Shown: positions 26,781-35,440, counted from the first letter of the stretch. The stretch is DNA of 48,954 nt from an uncultured Pelagimonas sp. (GCA_947499735.1 CANMPP010000009.1:1-48954); one strand, 5' to 3'. Numbers and translations are program-made. Notes: generated by a model from the sequence alone, not told the origin.

Positions 26781-27134
26781 ATGCACAATTCTGCAAGGCT
26801 CGATCATATGAATTTGATGCAAGACGCTCCCAATGTTGTCAGTGAAGAGGGGCTGCGCACGCTACTTGCCGAGGGCCATTCGGTGGATGTTGTGTGCCGG
26901 GTTACGCCCACACGTACAGGTGCCCAGTGGTCCGGAATTTGGACCGTGCATTGCGTCTCTCCAGATGGTGAGACGCGTCGCCTGCTTGTCACCGCGCGCA
27001 ACAATATGGCTGCTCGAGAGTTCAAGACAATTAACGGCTTATCGAGCTTCCTTGCGGGTCTTGGCGTTTCGATCGTTTCGATCCCCATGTTCGAAGGCAA
27101 GATCGCCTCTCACAAGTTGGACGAAGCGGGCTAA
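26781..27134 (+). CDS. Unknown first gene of the virB operon
   Basis: The predicted 117-residue protein contains VVSEEGLRTLLAEGHSVDVVCRV and GIWTVHCVSPDGETRRLLVTARNN, a compact alpha/beta pattern. I do not recognise a named family, though the type recurs beside alphaproteobacterial conjugation genes in memory. AAGGA lies about a dozen bases before ATG 26781; ATG 26808 is an alternative. It overlaps the possible start of the VirB1 gene and follows the palindrome, so it may be a regulatory or accessory factor of transfer. Confidence 0.65.
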   Translation: MHNSARLDHMNLMQDAPNVVSEEGLRTLLAEGHSVDVVCRVTPTRTGAQWSGIWTVHCVSPDGETRRLLVTARNNMAAREFKTINGLSSFLAGLGVSIVSIPMFEGKIASHKLDEAG

Positions 27135-27777
27135 GTCATTTGCTGTCCTCGCAGTATTCCTTGCTGTGCCTGCCTATTCCCAAGGCTTCATTCTCTCCAT
27201 GCGGTCCGATGGCCAGTTGGAGACAAAAGCGCCCCAATCAGGTTTTGCGCGAAGCTATGTCGACGGGATTGGCGCGAACCCACCAGAGCTGACCGTTTTT
27301 GCAGCGCCTGAGCCTTTAGATCGGCTTCCGGCACCGGCCCGCGTCGTTCCTCGCCCCGAAATCCTCTCAGCACTTGAAAGTACCGCACACCGTTATGGCG
27401 GGCACCCGGCACTGCGCCGCGCGGGGCTGTCGGTGACGGAATGGCGGACCCTCTTCCAAGCCAATATCGAGATCGAAAGCACCTATCACCCGAATGCGCG
27501 CAGCTCCGCAGGCGCGATCGGCCTTGGACAGTTGATGCCTGCGACGGCCGCGCAGCTCGACGTAGATCCGTATGATTGGCAAGCCAACCTCGACGGCTCT
27601 GCCCGCTACCTTCTGATGATGTTGGCGCAGTTCGGCACACCCGAACTCGCGCTCGCGGCCTATAACGCGGGACCAGACGCGGTCACGCGCTATGGCGGCA
27701 TCCCTCCCTACCGAGAAACCCAAAATCACGTACGCCGTGTCATGGCCGTGCGTGATCGACTGACTGGAGCCTCCTGA
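27061..27777 (+). CDS. virB1: VirB1-type lytic transglycosylase
   Basis: The C-terminal two thirds is a SLT domain: catalytic Glu in NIEIESTYHPNARSSAG, then AIGLGQLMPATA and LALAAYNAGPDAVTRYGG. It cuts peptidoglycan so the secretion channel can pass. A clear signal peptide (RAKSFAVLAVFLAVPAYSQG) begins at 27130, but no ATG, GTG or TTG lies close before it. The nearest in-frame TTG codons are at 27061 and 27052, and the nearest ATG at 26965 or 26833 gives a long non-conserved leader. The start is therefore unresolved, and this position is a placeholder. The stop overlaps the virB2 start (TGATG). Confidence 0.85.
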   Translation: MAFRSFRSPCSKARSPLTSWTKRAKSFAVLAVFLAVPAYSQGFILSMRSDGQLETKAPQSGFARSYVDGIGANPPELTVFAAPEPLDRLPAPARVVPRPEILSALESTAHRYGGHPALRRAGLSVTEWRTLFQANIEIESTYHPNARSSAGAIGLGQLMPATAAQLDVDPYDWQANLDGSARYLLMMLAQFGTPELALAAYNAGPDAVTRYGGIPPYRETQNHVRRVMAVRDRLTGAS

Positions 27778-28067
27778 TGCACATTCAATTCCGCATGATC
27801 CTGTCGCTGGCTCTGGCCAGTTTGATGATTGCCAATCCCGCCTTGGCGCAGAGCATCGACCTCTCGCCGGTGCAGAACCTGTTGCAAGGTATCGTCGACA
27901 CGATCACCGGCCCCTTAGGAATAGTCATCGGCACCTTGGCTTTGATCGGCGTGTTCCTCTCCTGGCTGTTCGGCATTCTGGATTTCCGCCAAGCCCTTTG
28001 GGTGCTGGTGGCCATTGCGGGCATTGCAGCTGCGCCGACCATCGTGACCGCAATCTGGGGCGCGTAA
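27777..28067 (+). CDS. virB2: VirB2/TrbC-type pilin
   Basis: The 96-residue prepilin has a signal peptide (ending NPALAQ, residue 25) and two hydrophobic helices (about 46-66 and 73-93) separated by a short polar loop (LDFRQ). This is the standard VirB2 layout, and the mature subunit would build the conjugative pilus. It starts within the stop of virB1 and is followed seven bases later by virB3, the usual order. Confidence 0.92.
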   Translation: MHIQFRMILSLALASLMIANPALAQSIDLSPVQNLLQGIVDTITGPLGIVIGTLALIGVFLSWLFGILDFRQALWVLVAIAGIAAAPTIVTAIWGA

Positions 28068-28074
28068 ATCAGGC

Positions 28075-28353
28075 ATGGCAACGCAAACCCGCCTCTTCCT
28101 GGGCCTCATCCGGCCGCCAAAGCTCATCGGCTTGCCGATCATGTATTCCATGGTGTGGCTCTTCGGATTTGTGTTGCTGTTTCTTTGGGTCCAGAGCTGG
28201 CCGGTGATCATCATCGCCGCTCTGGCCTATCCCGCATTGTGGAAAGCAGCCGATTGGGATCCGGCCTTTCTTGAGGTGATGGTCACCGCGTTGCAGGAAA
28301 CGCCGCCCACTCCGAACCGCAAGATCCATTCGGGGGACAGCTATGCTCCGTGA
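28075..28353 (+). CDS. virB3: VirB3-type inner-membrane protein
   Basis: The 92-residue protein begins TRLFLGLIRPPKLIGLP, the typical VirB3 opening, followed by a hydrophobic hairpin (about 24-58). The segment AADWDPAFLEVM matches the cytoplasmic C-terminal region of the family. VirB3 works with the VirB4 ATPase at the inner membrane. Its last 11 bases overlap the virB4 start. Confidence 0.92.
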   Translation: MATQTRLFLGLIRPPKLIGLPIMYSMVWLFGFVLLFLWVQSWPVIIIAALAYPALWKAADWDPAFLEVMVTALQETPPTPNRKIHSGDSYAP

Positions 28354-30703
28354 TCCTTCGGATGTCATTGCGATGCTGCCGGACTGGGCGCGCAAAGAGC
28401 GCCCAATGACCAGCATGCTGCCCTATGTCAGCCTCGTGGATGACGTGACGATCCGCACGCGGGGCAATGCCCTGTTCCAATGCATCCGCCTAAATGGCGT
28501 CAACAGCTTGACCTGCGATGACGCGCATCTGGAGAAGATCCGCGCGCTCTTCGCGGCGATCATTGCGCAGATTGGGCCAGAGTACGGTTTCTACGTTCAC
28601 AAGGTCTCCAAGGCGATTGAGACCGCTTTGCCACCGGTGCCCTACGAAGGGTTTGCGCAAGCGCTGGACGCCCGCTGGCAGCTGGCCATGGCGCAGGCGG
28701 GTCTGCGGGACAAGACGCTCACACTCACCGTGTTGAAACACCCTCCCACCGGCGCGCGGCTGCGCCTGAAGCGTTCAGACTCCATCGCACAGATGAAAGA
28801 CCAGACAGCCAAGCAGCTGCGCAAGCTTGAGGAGGTCGTCGGATTTCTGCGATCATCCTTTTCAGAGATGAACCCGCGCATGCTCGGCGCTGAATGCGGC
28901 GAACTGCTGGGTTTTCTCGGGGCGCTCAACATCGGCCAGGAACGACCGCTCTTCGCACATTCCCGCTTTGGCATCATTGCCGAAGATGTGGCCAACACGC
29001 GAGTCACGTTTCAGGGGCGAGGCTTTACGCTCGACGATGGGACGGCAGGTAAGCGGTTTGGCACCAGTTTTGCGATCAAGACCTACCCGGCCAAAACCAG
29101 CTGCTCCATGTTCGATGAGCTGAACCTGCCCGTCGACATGGTGGTCACGCATTCCTTCACGCCCATAAACAGCAACATCATGGCCAGCCGGATCAAGCGC
29201 CAACAGCGTCTGATGAAGGCCAGCGATGACGGCGCGATTTCCCTCGCCGAAGAACTGGTCGACGCTCTGGACGATCTGGAATCCAAACGGCTGAGCTTTG
29301 GCGATCATCACATGACGGTGACGGTCTTCGCCGAGACCGAAGAAAAGCTGGAAGCCATCGCCGCCGAAGTGCGCAACATCGCGGCCAGCGAAGGTGTTAA
29401 TCTGGTGAACGAGAGCTTTGCAGCGCGCACCCATTATTTCGCGCAGCATCCTGGCAATGGGCAGATGCGCAGCCGCAAGGCCGCCATCACCAACACCAAC
29501 TTTGCCGACCTCGCAGCGCTTCATCGCGGTCAACTGGGCAAACCTGGTCACCAAGTGCCTTGGGGCAAGCCAATCACCCTGTTTCCAACGCCTGAACGCT
29601 CGGGCTTCTTGTTCAATTACCATGAAACGGGTCAGCCAAACAAAGAGCCGACGGGCGGCCACACTTTGATCCTTGGCCGTCCTGGGTCCGGCAAGTCGGT
29701 GTTATCAGCCCTCCTCATGACCCAAGCTCGTCGCTGCGACGCGCGCGTGTTTGTCTTCGACTATCGCGCGGGTATGGAAATGGCCGTACGCGCCAATGGC
29801 GGCCGCTACAGCGCCATCAAGGCGGGTGAAGCAACCGGCCTGAACCCGCTGCGCACAGAAATCGATGGGCGCGGTCAAGCCTGGCTATCGGATTGGCTGG
29901 CAACGCTGCTGCATCGCACCGACAAGCCCCTCAGCCCGGTTCAGATCAATCGCATTCAAGAGGTGGTTCGCCAGAACGCTGGGGCGAGCGATGCCGCCCT
30001 TCGCAATTGGCAGGATCTAGCCTCGCTCTTTGTGGCCGAGGCGGATGAAGGGGATCTGTTCGAGCGGATACAGGAATGGACGGCGGATGGCCGCTATGGC
30101 TGGATTTTCGGGCAAAGCTCTGTGGATACCTTCTCGCTCGATGGTGATGTCGTGGGGTTCGACCTCACCGGCATTCTCGACAGCGAAAGCGAAAAGGAAC
30201 GCATGGCGGTCCTCTCCTACCTGTTTCGGCGGGTGGAGCGCGTGATCGAGGATCGCAAACCAACGCTGATCATCATCGATGAGGCCTGGAAGGCGCTCGA
30301 CAACCCGTACTTCGCGGACCGCCTTAGCAATTGGCTTGTGACCGCCCGCAAACAAAACGCCGTGGTCGTAATGATGACCCAGTACGCCAGCCAGCTTGAG
30401 AAAACACGAACCGGCAAGACGATTGTCGAGGCTGTGCCGACGCAGCTCTTGCTTCCCAACATCCGCGCCTCGGCCGGCGACTACACCATGTTGGGCCTCA
30501 CAGAAAAAGAACTCAGCGTTTTGCTTGGTACGGGCAGTAACTCCCGCCTGGCGCTGGTGCGCGACGACCAAGGCTCGGTCGTGATCGATGCCGATCTGAG
30601 CGCCCTTGGCCCTTACCTCACGATCCTTGGTGGCATGGAGAAAGGCGAAGCGCTGGTGGGCGCAGATTATCGCCAGAACCCCGATTTTTGGAGACAGATT
30701 TGA
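28343..30703 (+). CDS. virB4: VirB4 ATPase
   Basis: The 786-residue protein is the usual VirB4 length. The N-terminal CagE/TrbE domain contains FGTSFAIKTYPAKTSCSMFDEL. The ATPase domain carries Walker A LGRPGSGKSVL (about 443-453), Walker B PTLIIIDEAWKALDN and the downstream VVMMTQYASQLEKT. It energises pilus assembly and substrate transfer at the base of the channel. It overlaps virB3 and its stop overlaps the next ATG (TGATG). No defect is seen. Confidence 0.96.
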   Translation: MLRDPSDVIAMLPDWARKERPMTSMLPYVSLVDDVTIRTRGNALFQCIRLNGVNSLTCDDAHLEKIRALFAAIIAQIGPEYGFYVHKVSKAIETALPPVPYEGFAQALDARWQLAMAQAGLRDKTLTLTVLKHPPTGARLRLKRSDSIAQMKDQTAKQLRKLEEVVGFLRSSFSEMNPRMLGAECGELLGFLGALNIGQERPLFAHSRFGIIAEDVANTRVTFQGRGFTLDDGTAGKRFGTSFAIKTYPAKTSCSMFDELNLPVDMVVTHSFTPINSNIMASRIKRQQRLMKASDDGAISLAEELVDALDDLESKRLSFGDHHMTVTVFAETEEKLEAIAAEVRNIAASEGVNLVNESFAARTHYFAQHPGNGQMRSRKAAITNTNFADLAALHRGQLGKPGHQVPWGKPITLFPTPERSGFLFNYHETGQPNKEPTGGHTLILGRPGSGKSVLSALLMTQARRCDARVFVFDYRAGMEMAVRANGGRYSAIKAGEATGLNPLRTEIDGRGQAWLSDWLATLLHRTDKPLSPVQINRIQEVVRQNAGASDAALRNWQDLASLFVAEADEGDLFERIQEWTADGRYGWIFGQSSVDTFSLDGDVVGFDLTGILDSESEKERMAVLSYLFRRVERVIEDRKPTLIIIDEAWKALDNPYFADRLSNWLVTARKQNAVVVMMTQYASQLEKTRTGKTIVEAVPTQLLLPNIRASAGDYTMLGLTEKELSVLLGTGSNSRLALVRDDQGSVVIDADLSALGPYLTILGGMEKGEALVGADYRQNPDFWRQI

Positions 30704-30861
30704 TGCGTAGACTTTGCGTGCTGACCCTCACCCTTTTGACCCTGACAGCCTGTGCGGAATACCGGCCTTCAGAGGCAGAATGCTTCAACTCCTTTGCCGA
30801 GGTCAGCCGCAGCAATTGCAATTTCGAGCTGCTCGGGCCGATTGGTGGTCTCGGTGAGTAA
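30703..30861 (+). CDS. VirB7-like small lipoprotein
   Basis: This 52-residue gene lies between virB4 and the next transglycosylase. The ATG overlaps the virB4 stop. The N-terminus MRRLCVLTLTLLTLTAC is a signal with lipobox LTAC (lipid Cys17), followed by three more cysteines (positions 27, 39 and the early Cys5 in the signal). In VirB systems a small Cys-bearing lipoprotein VirB7 stabilises VirB9 in the outer-membrane core complex. The assignment rests on size, lipobox and position, since VirB7 proteins are too variable to recognise by sequence. The VirB7 label is an inference. Confidence 0.75.
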   Translation: MRRLCVLTLTLLTLTACAEYRPSEAECFNSFAEVSRSNCNFELLGPIGGLGE

Positions 30862-32002
30862 GCACCGCCTGCATATCTATGCGGGCTTGGTCTGTTTCGC
30901 CGCGCCATTGGCCTATGCCCAAGGCGTGCCCACATTTGATGCGGGCATGTTTCTGCAACGCGAGCGCGTTCTTCAGCAGGGCGAACAAGATCTGGCGCTG
31001 CAGCGGGATCGGCTGTCCAAAGACGAAGAGCTTGAAGAACTCGAGCAAGAGCAACTCCAGGCGCTAGAAGACATTCTCGATGCCTCGACGCTTGCCAGCG
31101 GGAACTCAGGCGCACTGGTCGCAAGCCTGGAAGCTGGTTCATCGCCTGAGAGCGCTGCAGAGACGCTTTACGGCCCGGTCGACCCAAACCCCGGCGCGGC
31201 ACAGATGTTCGGCGATGCATCCGGCTCGATCGAAGAGCTGATCATTCGGGCCGCGCAAGAAACGCACCATATGTCCGGCGTGCGCACAGCGGGTCTGTCG
31301 CCAAAACAGTGGCGCTGCCTATTGCAGGCGCTGATCTGGCAAGAAAGCCGCTTCACCATCGGCGCGCGCTCACCTGTTGGCGCATTCGGCCTGACCCAGA
31401 TCATGCCCGGCACGGCGCAGGATCTCGGGATTTACCCGGCCTACTACGAAAACCCCTACATCCAGCTCACGGGCGGTGCACGGTATCTGGCGCAGATGCT
31501 TGCTATGTTTGACGGCAACATCATTCACGGGTTAGCCGCCTACAATGCCGGTCCTGGCAATGTGCAGCGCTATGGTGGCGTGCCGCCCTTCACTGAGACC
31601 CAGCACTACGTTCAAGTGATCCCCGAGCGCTACAATCTTTACCTTGCCCGTGTCGGCGGCGTGGACGCGCTCGGCACCATCGATCCCGTCTTGCTTGCCA
31701 ACTCGACCATGAGCCTCACCTCGTTCGGCGCAGGGGTCTATGGCGATTACTCCTTGGTCTCCGTGCAAGCGGCCGCGCTGCGCGTGCAGGACATCATCAC
31801 CCGCATTGGTGAGACAGATGACATTCACGCGGCCATGTCTCTCAACACCTATGCCCGGGCAGAACTCGCTCGCCTGATCGCCATCCGCACGCGCCTCATG
31901 GCCGCCCATACCCGCCCGCTCAGCGCGTCAGAACTGGCCATGGCGGCCGCGCAGGCACGCGAACAAGACTTCATGCAATTCGATCTGGAGGCATTCCGAT
32001 GA
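30854..32002 (+). CDS. Second lytic transglycosylase of the secretion cluster
   Basis: From GTG 30854 the protein is 382 residues. A signal peptide (IYAGLVCFAAPLAYAQG) is followed by a coiled coil (LQQGEQDLALQRDRLSKDEELEELEQEQLQ pattern, about 40-75). Next come a linker and an SLT domain: Glu in LIWQESRFTIGARSP, then GAFGLTQIMPGTAQDLG and GLAAYNAGPGNVQRYGG. An extra C-terminal helical region (about 290-382) is not part of the SLT fold. The start overlaps the lipoprotein gene. With VirB1 this makes two transglycosylases in one operon. The coiled coil suggests it also has a structural role. Confidence 0.87.
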   Translation: MSKHRLHIYAGLVCFAAPLAYAQGVPTFDAGMFLQRERVLQQGEQDLALQRDRLSKDEELEELEQEQLQALEDILDASTLASGNSGALVASLEAGSSPESAAETLYGPVDPNPGAAQMFGDASGSIEELIIRAAQETHHMSGVRTAGLSPKQWRCLLQALIWQESRFTIGARSPVGAFGLTQIMPGTAQDLGIYPAYYENPYIQLTGGARYLAQMLAMFDGNIIHGLAAYNAGPGNVQRYGGVPPFTETQHYVQVIPERYNLYLARVGGVDALGTIDPVLLANSTMSLTSFGAGVYGDYSLVSVQAAALRVQDIITRIGETDDIHAAMSLNTYARAELARLIAIRTRLMAAHTRPLSASELAMAAAQAREQDFMQFDLEAFR

Positions 32003-32778
32003 TCCGCTTTCTTACTACAGTAGCCACCTGCGCATTGTTGGTAGCGTCTCCTGCAACTGCTCAAGGCGTGCCGACGGTCGACACACGCAACATCGCGCAG
32101 GAAATTCGCCAGCTGCAGCAAATGCTGGAGGATTTCGGGATCCAGACCGACCAGCTCGACACGCTTCTCGAACAGCTCGACCTGGTGCAGCAGCAACTCA
32201 ACACGCTTAACGAGACCTATGCGGCCCTGACCGGCGCGACGGATATCATTGAAATGGCCATGGGTGGTGATCTCGACGGGCTTCTCGATCAGGAATTCGA
32301 TGACCTTCTGGGCACCATCAGGCAAATCCAGAGCGGCGATTTCAGCGGCTTGATCGGCAATGCAGCGCCTCAAATGGAGGGTCGCATGACGCAAGCCTTG
32401 GAGGACGCAGGCTTTGACCAAGACAGCCTGTCCGACATGGCCAGCAGCGGCAATCCTGGGGCGGAGCGCATTGCCAGCCAGGCGGGAACTGGGGCTGTTA
32501 TGTCAGCAGCCGCTGAGAACAGCTATGAAGAAGCAGCGCAATCCCTAGAACGGGTCGAACAGCTGGTCTCGCTGATCCCCGACATGGAAACGCTAAAAGA
32601 AGCCGTCGATCACAACACCCGTGTCACCGCTGAGCTGGCCATCGCCATGACACGCATGTGGGAGCTCGAAGCCATTCAGACTGTCGGCGCCGGTCAATCC
32701 GGCGTGGTGGATGCCGCCACCCTGGCCGAAGAGCGCCGCTACATGGACTTCACCCTGCCAGACTTGCGCGCGGACTGA
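31999..32778 (+). CDS. virB5: VirB5-type minor pilin/assembly protein
   Basis: The 259-residue protein has a signal peptide (ending SPATAQG). A long helical bundle follows (AQEIRQLQQMLEDFGIQTDQLDTLLEQLDLVQQQLN), then a Gly/Ala-rich middle and another helix. The pattern fits VirB5/TrbJ proteins, which cap the pilus and aid recipient contact. Its N-terminus (QGVPTVDTRNIAQ) resembles that of the neighbouring transglycosylase (QGVPTFDAGMFLQ), suggesting a shared export or assembly segment. It overlaps the upstream gene by four bases and is five bases from virB8. Confidence 0.85.
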   Translation: MIRFLTTVATCALLVASPATAQGVPTVDTRNIAQEIRQLQQMLEDFGIQTDQLDTLLEQLDLVQQQLNTLNETYAALTGATDIIEMAMGGDLDGLLDQEFDDLLGTIRQIQSGDFSGLIGNAAPQMEGRMTQALEDAGFDQDSLSDMASSGNPGAERIASQAGTGAVMSAAAENSYEEAAQSLERVEQLVSLIPDMETLKEAVDHNTRVTAELAIAMTRMWELEAIQTVGAGQSGVVDAATLAEERRYMDFTLPDLRAD

Positions 32779-32782
32779 CCCC

Positions 32783-33433
32783 ATGAACAGCGAGGCAGAA
32801 ATCATCGAAGAAGAGCTCGTCTACGGCGCACGACGACGCGAGCTCATGTGGCAGAAACTGGGACTGACAGGCATGGCGTTTGGTATGGCAGGCTGCCTCG
32901 CCGCCGCCCTCGTGGCCCTATTCGACGTGGACCCGCCGCCCATGATCGTGCCCTTTGATAGCGAAACCGGCATGGCCCTCCCCAATGCCGTGGTTGAAGC
33001 GGTCTCACTCACGGAACGCCCCGCGATCATCGAGGCACAGGTCTACCGCTATGTCATAGATCGAGAGACGTACAACCAGCTCGACAATGATGTGCGGGTG
33101 CGGCGGGTCCTGGACCATTCGGACGGCGCGGCCGCTGCAGGAATGCGCGCGCTTTGGACCAGCGGCGATGAGGCCTATCCGCCCGACAACTACGGCACAG
33201 ATGCGCGGCTAGAGGTCGAGGTTTTGTCGATCACCCATGTCAGCGCCAACCGTGCCCAGGTGCGTCTGCGCAAGCGCTTGAACTCGCCGCGCGGCACTCA
33301 AAACGGACTCTTCACCGCAACCCTGATGTTTGAGTTTCGGCCCGAGAATAGCCGGTCGATCGATGATGTCTGGCAGAACCCTTTCGGCTTCACTGTCACC
33401 GAATATGCGATCCGCTCGGATCGTTTGGAGTAA
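32783..33433 (+). CDS. virB8: VirB8-type inner-membrane protein
   Basis: The 216-residue protein from ATG 32783 has a short cytoplasmic N-terminus (MNSEAEIIEEELVYGARRREL). One membrane helix (about 28-48) is followed by the periplasmic NTF2-like domain with YVIDRETYN and VQVRLRKRL-type strands. VirB8 is the periplasmic assembly hub of the channel. The longer frame back to 32711 lies inside virB5 and is rejected. The stop is followed three bases later by the probable virB9 start in the same frame. Confidence 0.9.
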   Translation: MNSEAEIIEEELVYGARRRELMWQKLGLTGMAFGMAGCLAAALVALFDVDPPPMIVPFDSETGMALPNAVVEAVSLTERPAIIEAQVYRYVIDRETYNQLDNDVRVRRVLDHSDGAAAAGMRALWTSGDEAYPPDNYGTDARLEVEVLSITHVSANRAQVRLRKRLNSPRGTQNGLFTATLMFEFRPENSRSIDDVWQNPFGFTVTEYAIRSDRLE

Positions 33434-33436
33434 CCC

Positions 33437-34132
33437 ATACGACGCCTGTTCCTGATCTTCGCCTTCCTAATTCCGCTTGCTGGCACCGCCTATGCAGAAA
33501 CCCAGCCGCGCCAAGGCCCCTATGATGCTCGCGTCCGGCTGGCCACCTATCAGGATGGGCAGGTCTACCGCATCCGCACCAGCCTGACCCATGTGACCAG
33601 CATTGAGTTTGGCCAGGGCGAGACCATCCGCTCGATCATTGCGGGCGACACCGAAGGGTTTCTTCTCGACGGCGTGCCTGGTGGCCAGGCCATTGCAATC
33701 AAGCCAGTCTCGCGCGGCGCGCATACCAACATCACCGTCTACACCAACCGGCGCAGCTATTATTTCAACGTCACCGAGGCCAGTTCGCCGACCTTCTATG
33801 TCATCCGCTTCACCTATCCCGAGGCCGCCCCTCAGCAATCGCGTGTAGCCGCAAGCCAGCCTGCAAACCACGCCTACGGCGTCAGCGCACGGTCCGAGAT
33901 CACTCCGCGTGAAATCTGGGATGACGGAGCTTTCACCTATTTCCGCTTCGCCGCGAACGCGCCGCTGCCTGCGATTTTTCGCTGGTCCGGTGGCAACGAG
34001 CGCAGCGTGAATGCTCTGGCCCGACCTGATGGTGTTATCCGCGTGTCAGGCGTCAGCGATCAATGGGTTCTCAGGCTCAGCGAGGACGAAATCTGCGTCC
34101 AAGAGATGAGCGAGGCAAACCACGATGAGTGA
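33437..34132 (+). CDS. virB9: VirB9-type outer-membrane core protein, ATA start
   Basis: The frame from 33437 encodes a signal peptide (RRLFLIFAFLIPLAGTAYA) and then the VirB9/CagX-type domain with RLATYQDGQVYRI, GAHTNITVYTNRRSYYFN and a C-terminal DDGAFTYFRF segment. GGAG at 33427-33430 is spaced correctly for a start at 33437, but the codon there is ATA. No ATG, GTG or TTG occurs in frame until GTG 33593, which would remove the signal. CTG at 33446 or 33452 is the other option. It overlaps virB10 by eight bases. VirB9 links VirB7 and VirB10 in the core complex. Confidence 0.85.
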   Translation: MRRLFLIFAFLIPLAGTAYAETQPRQGPYDARVRLATYQDGQVYRIRTSLTHVTSIEFGQGETIRSIIAGDTEGFLLDGVPGGQAIAIKPVSRGAHTNITVYTNRRSYYFNVTEASSPTFYVIRFTYPEAAPQQSRVAASQPANHAYGVSARSEITPREIWDDGAFTYFRFAANAPLPAIFRWSGGNERSVNALARPDGVIRVSGVSDQWVLRLSEDEICVQEMSEANHDE

Positions 34133-35438
34133 AACAGTTGAGCTTAAGAAGCGGCTCGAAGCGCTTGAAGGGAAACCACAAAATCGAAAATCGCGACCAT
34201 CATTTTTTGCCATCGCCCTGGGCATTGGTGCAATCGCCGCCCTTGGCGGTCTATTGCTGTTTTTCTCTGGCGGCTCCGAACCCGACAGCCTGGAAACCGC
34301 CTCCCCAGATGAGTTCCAAGCGGCAGAACCGGGCTTTGGTGCGCTCGAGCCCACGCCCGCACCGATTGACACAGCCCCGCCGCCGGAGCCGGAACCGGCC
34401 AGCGACACAGAAGAGCTACGCGCGCAAATGGACGCCATGCGCACCGAGCTCGAAGCCCTGCGCAACGCACCCGCACCTGAAGTCCCAGCCGTCAACACTG
34501 AAGCATTGGAGACCTTAGGCGCAGAAATCGATGCCCTGCGCAGCGAGGCAGCAGCAACGCAAGCCGCCTTGCGCGAGGAGTTGGAAGAACGTGCCCGGCA
34601 AATCCAGCGACTGCAGAATGATCTGGAGCTTGCGCGCCTGGAAACCCCGCGCACGCCCGCACCAACCGGCCCCACGGCCGAAGAACTGCGCCTTCAGGAA
34701 CTCGAGCGGCGGCGGCAAGCAGAACTTGAGGAACTCCAAGCCCGCATCGCCAGCCCAATCATCGCCTTTGGCGGTTCGGGCAACGGCAACAATGAAACCG
34801 CTGCGCAGCAGCGGCGACTTGATGGCGACACAGACTTTATCCGCAACGGCGCTGAACCTGCTGAGGTGACCCAGGCCCAGTTGATCGTGAACCCGTCAAA
34901 CACGGTCGTTCAGGGCACGATGATCCAGGCCGTGCTCGAGACAGCGATCGACAGCTCGCTAGCCGGTCAGGTCCGCGCGATGGTATCGGAAGATGTCCAC
35001 GCCTATGACGGCTCGCGGATCCTGATCCCACGCGGCGCACGTCTGATCGGGCGGTATCAATCCGGCCTCGATATCGCGCAGCAACGCGTGACCATTGCCT
35101 GGGATCGGATCATACTGCCCAGCAACCAGACCGTCGAAATCAGCGCTTTCGGTGGTGATGAACTGGGGCGGTCTGGCACGACCGGCTTTGTCGACAGCCG
35201 TTTTGGCACGCGGTTCGGTTCTGCTGCCCTGATATCTCTGATCGGAGCCTTGCCTGCAGTGGCTGCCCAAAATACCGGAGATGAGATCACTTCTGATGTG
35301 CTCGAGGGCATTGGCGAAGACCTTCAGGATAGCGCGCAAAGCGTGATCGGCGAATACCTTTCCGTCTCGCCCGTGATTTATATCGATCAAGGTGCCCGCG
35401 TCACCGTGCTGGTCGACCGCGATCTGGAGATTTTTTGA
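34125..35438 (+). CDS. virB10: VirB10-type channel protein
   Basis: The 437-residue protein has a cytoplasmic start, one membrane helix (about 26-50) and a Pro/Glu-rich periplasmic linker with coiled coil (about 60-205). The TrbI/VirB10 domain contains VVQGTMIQAVLETAIDSSLAGQVRA, SRILIPRGARLIGRYQSG and a C-terminal end GARVTVLVDRDLEIF. VirB10 spans both membranes and opens the outer channel. The linker is longer than in Agrobacterium VirB10, as is usual in alphaproteobacterial elements. It overlaps virB9 and leads into virB11. Confidence 0.94.
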   Translation: MSETVELKKRLEALEGKPQNRKSRPSFFAIALGIGAIAALGGLLLFFSGGSEPDSLETASPDEFQAAEPGFGALEPTPAPIDTAPPPEPEPASDTEELRAQMDAMRTELEALRNAPAPEVPAVNTEALETLGAEIDALRSEAAATQAALREELEERARQIQRLQNDLELARLETPRTPAPTGPTAEELRLQELERRRQAELEELQARIASPIIAFGGSGNGNNETAAQQRRLDGDTDFIRNGAEPAEVTQAQLIVNPSNTVVQGTMIQAVLETAIDSSLAGQVRAMVSEDVHAYDGSRILIPRGARLIGRYQSGLDIAQQRVTIAWDRIILPSNQTVEISAFGGDELGRSGTTGFVDSRFGTRFGSAALISLIGALPAVAAQNTGDEITSDVLEGIGEDLQDSAQSVIGEYLSVSPVIYIDQGARVTVLVDRDLEIF

Positions 35439-35440
35439 CC

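Noticed and set aside
28862-29662. 266-residue minus-strand frame inside virB4
   Set aside because: It is the reverse of a strongly conserved ATPase in high-GC DNA and has no family features.
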